A stretch of 14,297 nucleotides of DNA from positions 1 to 14,297 of the forward strand of contig DAOVTM010000047.1 of assembly GCA_030633145.1 (NCBI GenBank), given 5' to 3'. The DNA comes from Desulfobulbaceae bacterium. Lineage in GTDB: Bacteria > Desulfobacterota > Desulfobulbia > Desulfobulbales > Desulfobulbaceae. Within the stretch, counting starts at the first letter, position 1; every line of letters begins with the position of its first letter. The notes under the pieces are model-generated. The model did not search any database. It was not told the DNA's origin and was given only the letters and a program-made list of their open reading frames with translations. Position numbers and translations under genes: made by a program. Below are positions 12,114-14,297 of this stretch, piece after piece.

Positions 12114-13367
12114 GACCGACACCATATCTGGCACCCCTACACCTCCATAACAGACCCGCTGCCGGTATTTGCGGTACAGTCGGCTCATGGCGTACGCTTG
12201 CGCCTGGAGGACGGTCGTGAACTAATCGATGGGATGTCTTCCTGGTGGGCTGCCATACACGGCTACAACCATCCTGTACTGAACCAGGCCGTTAAGGAAC
12301 AGACCGAGCAAATGGCTCATGTCATGTTCGGCGGCCTGACCCATGCCCCGGCTGTGGAGTTGAGCCGTCTGCTCGTTGAGCTGACTCCGACCGGTCTGGA
12401 TAAGGTTTTTCTCGCAGATTCCGGTTCAGTGGCGGTTGAAGTTGCCCTCAAGATGGCCATCCAGTACCAGCATGGACTCGGGTTTTCGGGCAGACAGCGT
12501 TTTCTCACTGTCAGGGGGGGCTATTACGGCGACACCTTCCACGCCATGTCAGTGTGCGACCCGGTCACCGGGATGCACACCCTGTTTGCGGACTCGCTCC
12601 CGAAACAGTTCTTTGCTCCCCGACCTAACTGCCGTTTTACAGACCAGTGGCAACAGGACGATATCCAGGAACTGGAGACAATACTTGCTGCCCATAAGGA
12701 TGAGATTGCGGCAATCATTATTGAACCCATTGTCCAGGGCGCAGGAGGGATGTGGTTTTATCATCCCCAATACCTGCGCGAGCTGCGCCGACTCTGTGAC
12801 CAATACGGAACACTGCTTATCTTTGATGAAATAGCCACCGGATTTGGCCGTACAGGCAAGCTATTTGCGGCAGAACATGCTGGTATTGCACCGGATATCA
12901 TGACCGTAGGCAAGGCCCTGACCGGCGGATATCTCACTCTGGCAGCCACCCTCTGCACTGACCATGTTGCCGAGACCATCTCCAGGAAAGAACCAGGGAT
13001 CTTCATGCACGGGCCAACCTTTATGGGCAACCCCATGGCCTGCGCCGTAGCCGTGGCCTCTATCCAACTCCTGCTGGAATCCAACCTTCTGGAGAGGATC
13101 AAAGAGATCGAAGGCCAGCTCAAAGCAGAACTGGAACCGGCCAGACAACTGGCAGCGGTGGCAGATGTCCGGGTACTGGGCGCAATCGGAGTAGTCGAGA
13201 TGAAGGAAGCAGTGGACATGCAAAAGTTGCAGACCTTTTTTGTTAAACAGGGGGTCTGGATTCGTCCCTTTGGACGACTGGTCTATCTTATGCCCCCCTA
13301 TATCATTGAAGCAGAGGATCTGACACGTCTCACCTCTGTTTTACTGGCTGGAATTAACAAGGAATAA
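12102..13367 (+). CDS. bioA: Adenosylmethionine-8-amino-7-oxononanoate aminotransferase
   Basis: 421 residues against 429 in E. coli, collinear throughout. The enzyme makes 7,8-diaminopelargonate from KAPA, using S-adenosylmethionine as amino donor and PLP as cofactor, the step before BioD in biotin synthesis. Signatures: HIWHPYTS at the N-terminus (substrate Tyr13), DGMSSWWAAIHGYNHP (Trp pair 48-49), LADSGSVAVEVALKMA, IEPIVQGAGGM, DEIATGFGRTGKLFA (PLP-pyridine Asp242), VGKALTGGYLTLAAT (PLP Lys271), HGPTFMGNPMACA and GVWIRPFGRLVYLMPPYI. The ATG at 12102 is fixed by homology, since the next upstream in-frame codon series hits a stop without another start. The start region is duplicated upstream by the 28-bp repeat and has a poor ribosome site, so expression may be altered. 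The next gene starts two bases after the stop. Confidence 0.98.
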   Translation: MLQFDRHHIWHPYTSITDPLPVFAVQSAHGVRLRLEDGRELIDGMSSWWAAIHGYNHPVLNQAVKEQTEQMAHVMFGGLTHAPAVELSRLLVELTPTGLDKVFLADSGSVAVEVALKMAIQYQHGLGFSGRQRFLTVRGGYYGDTFHAMSVCDPVTGMHTLFADSLPKQFFAPRPNCRFTDQWQQDDIQELETILAAHKDEIAAIIIEPIVQGAGGMWFYHPQYLRELRRLCDQYGTLLIFDEIATGFGRTGKLFAAEHAGIAPDIMTVGKALTGGYLTLAATLCTDHVAETISRKEPGIFMHGPTFMGNPMACAVAVASIQLLLESNLLERIKEIEGQLKAELEPARQLAAVADVRVLGAIGVVEMKEAVDMQKLQTFFVKQGVWIRPFGRLVYLMPPYIIEAEDLTRLTSVLLAGINKE

Positions 13368-13369
13368 AC

Positions 13370-14297
13370 ATGCTTGTAAAAAATCAACGGGTCAATCAGG
13401 TCGTGCTGCTGGTCATGGTTGCGGCCATTTCCGGGCTGTTTCTGTTCATGATCAAACAGTTTCTGATGGCAATTTTCATGGCAGGACTCTTTTCAGCCAT
13501 GGCTGGCCCGGTCTATCGACGTTTGCTGAAACTCTTAAATAATCGTAAAAACCTGGCCTCCATCCTCACTATTCTCGCCATTGTCCTCCTGATACTCATC
13601 CCCCTCACCATCCTCATCGGGGTGGTGGTCGGGCAGGCCGTGCATGTAGGGCAGTCTGTTACCCCCTGGGTGGAGTCGGTTGTGAACGAACCGGGTGTGG
13701 TGAGTGTCTGGTTGGAAAAGATTCCATATTACGAGATGTTGCTCCCCTACCGGGACATGCTGCTCAACAAGGCCGGGCAGGCCGTGGGCATGATCTCTAA
13801 TCTCCTGATCAACTCCCTCACTTCTCTCACTAAGGGTACCATCAGCGGGCTGTTCAGCATGGTAATTATGCTCTATGTGATGTTTTATTTTCTCACCATG
13901 GGGAATGCCCTGCTGGCAAAAATCCTCTATTACCTGCCCCTGACTGACCACGACGAGCAACGGCTGCTTGACCGCTTTACCTCAGTTGCAGGGGCCACCT
14001 TAAAATCGACCATGATTATCGGTATCCTGCAAGGAGGTCTCTGCGGATTTGCCTTTCTCCTGGCCGGGATTCAGGGTGCGGTATTCTGGGGGACGGTCAT
14101 GGCGGTGATGTCGATTATTCCGGCATTCGGCACTGCCATTGTCTGGATTCCAGCCCTGCTGATTCTCACAGTGGGCGGCGATTACAGCGGGGCTGTTATC
14201 CTGGCAGTGATCTGCGGCGGTATTGCAGGTAGCCTGGACAATATTCTCCGACCCTGGCTTGTGGGCAAGGCCACCGAGATGCACGATCTCTTTGTCC
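13370..14297 (+). CDS. AI-2E/PerM-family membrane transporter (partial, runs off the end)
   Basis: 309 codons are visible from ATG 13370, two bases after bioA, with AAGGA about seven bases upstream; the C-terminus is beyond the window. Hydrophobic segments lie at ~10-45, ~62-85, ~162-185 and then a dense run from ~207 to ~290. The later part reads FTSVAGATLKSTMIIGILQGGLCG, FWGTVMAVMSIIPAFGTAIVWIPA, AGSLDNILRPWLVGKATEMHDLF, which is the diagnostic end of UPF0118/AI-2E exporters (TdeA, PerM/YdiK, TqsA): IPxxGxxxVWxPA and DNxLRPxLVGxxxxMxxL. Members are reported as autoinducer-2 exporters or Na+/H+ antiporter-like proteins; the substrate here is unknown. Close spacing suggests co-transcription with bioA, although no functional link to biotin is known to me. 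Confidence 0.93.
   Translation, partial: MLVKNQRVNQVVLLVMVAAISGLFLFMIKQFLMAIFMAGLFSAMAGPVYRRLLKLLNNRKNLASILTILAIVLLILIPLTILIGVVVGQAVHVGQSVTPWVESVVNEPGVVSVWLEKIPYYEMLLPYRDMLLNKAGQAVGMISNLLINSLTSLTKGTISGLFSMVIMLYVMFYFLTMGNALLAKILYYLPLTDHDEQRLLDRFTSVAGATLKSTMIIGILQGGLCGFAFLLAGIQGAVFWGTVMAVMSIIPAFGTAIVWIPALLILTVGGDYSGAVILAVICGGIAGSLDNILRPWLVGKATEMHDLFV

Noticed and set aside
13535..14284. Minus-strand frames opposite the AI-2E-family gene
   Set aside because: The His/Asp/Gln-rich translations are the usual antisense of a hydrophobic membrane protein gene.

Overview
The window looks like accessory DNA from a Gram-negative bacterium. An outer-membrane beta-barrel protein with a C-terminal Phe, a signal-peptide caspase-like protein, large hybrid histidine kinases and a REC-coiled coil-LuxR regulator of a type common in Desulfobacterota together suggest that phylum, perhaps a Desulfobulbales or cable-bacterium relative. 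This is inference from family resemblance; no rRNA or other phylogenetic marker is present.

Left part (1-3160): the end of a DUF4351 protein, then a REP-like inverted pair, then an intact secreted caspase-fold protein with a C-terminal SPOR-like domain. After it comes a stretch of gene debris on the minus strand. It holds the C-terminal piece of a REP-associated/Y1-type transposase, a shortened DUF1566 (Lcl) domain running into a second inverted copy of the repeat, and the last ~58 codons of a group II intron maturase. A short Phd/YefM-like antitoxin gene overlaps the maturase piece out of frame.

Middle part (3161-8497, all minus strand): a signalling cluster. A REC-LuxR response regulator is followed, after a gap with a good promoter candidate, by a ~1030-residue hybrid kinase (membrane region, two PAS, HisKA, HATPase, REC, Hpt). 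This overlaps by 4 nt a second gene that was once a receiver-kinase fusion. That gene has lost the middle of its receiver through a deletion at a 7-bp microhomology and is now frameshifted. The kinase, its Hpt and the LuxR regulator could form one phosphorelay.

Right part (8623-14297, all plus strand): a metallophosphoesterase overlapping an unusual ParB-like/AsnC-ligand-domain fusion gene; an outer-membrane beta-barrel gene with tandem repeats in its leader and a hairpin behind it; a dinJ-yafQ toxin-antitoxin pair; a small three-hairpin palindromic element bounded by a perfect 28-bp direct repeat that duplicates the translation start of bioA; intact bioA (biotin synthesis); and an AI-2E/PerM-family membrane protein running off the end.

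The most unusual features are the bioA-start duplication around the palindromic element, the antitoxin-maturase chimera, the microhomology deletion in the receiver-kinase gene, the REP-like inverted repeats beside a transposase remnant, and the metallophosphoesterase/ParB-AsnC pair. No CRISPR, tRNA, rRNA or clear phage genes were seen.
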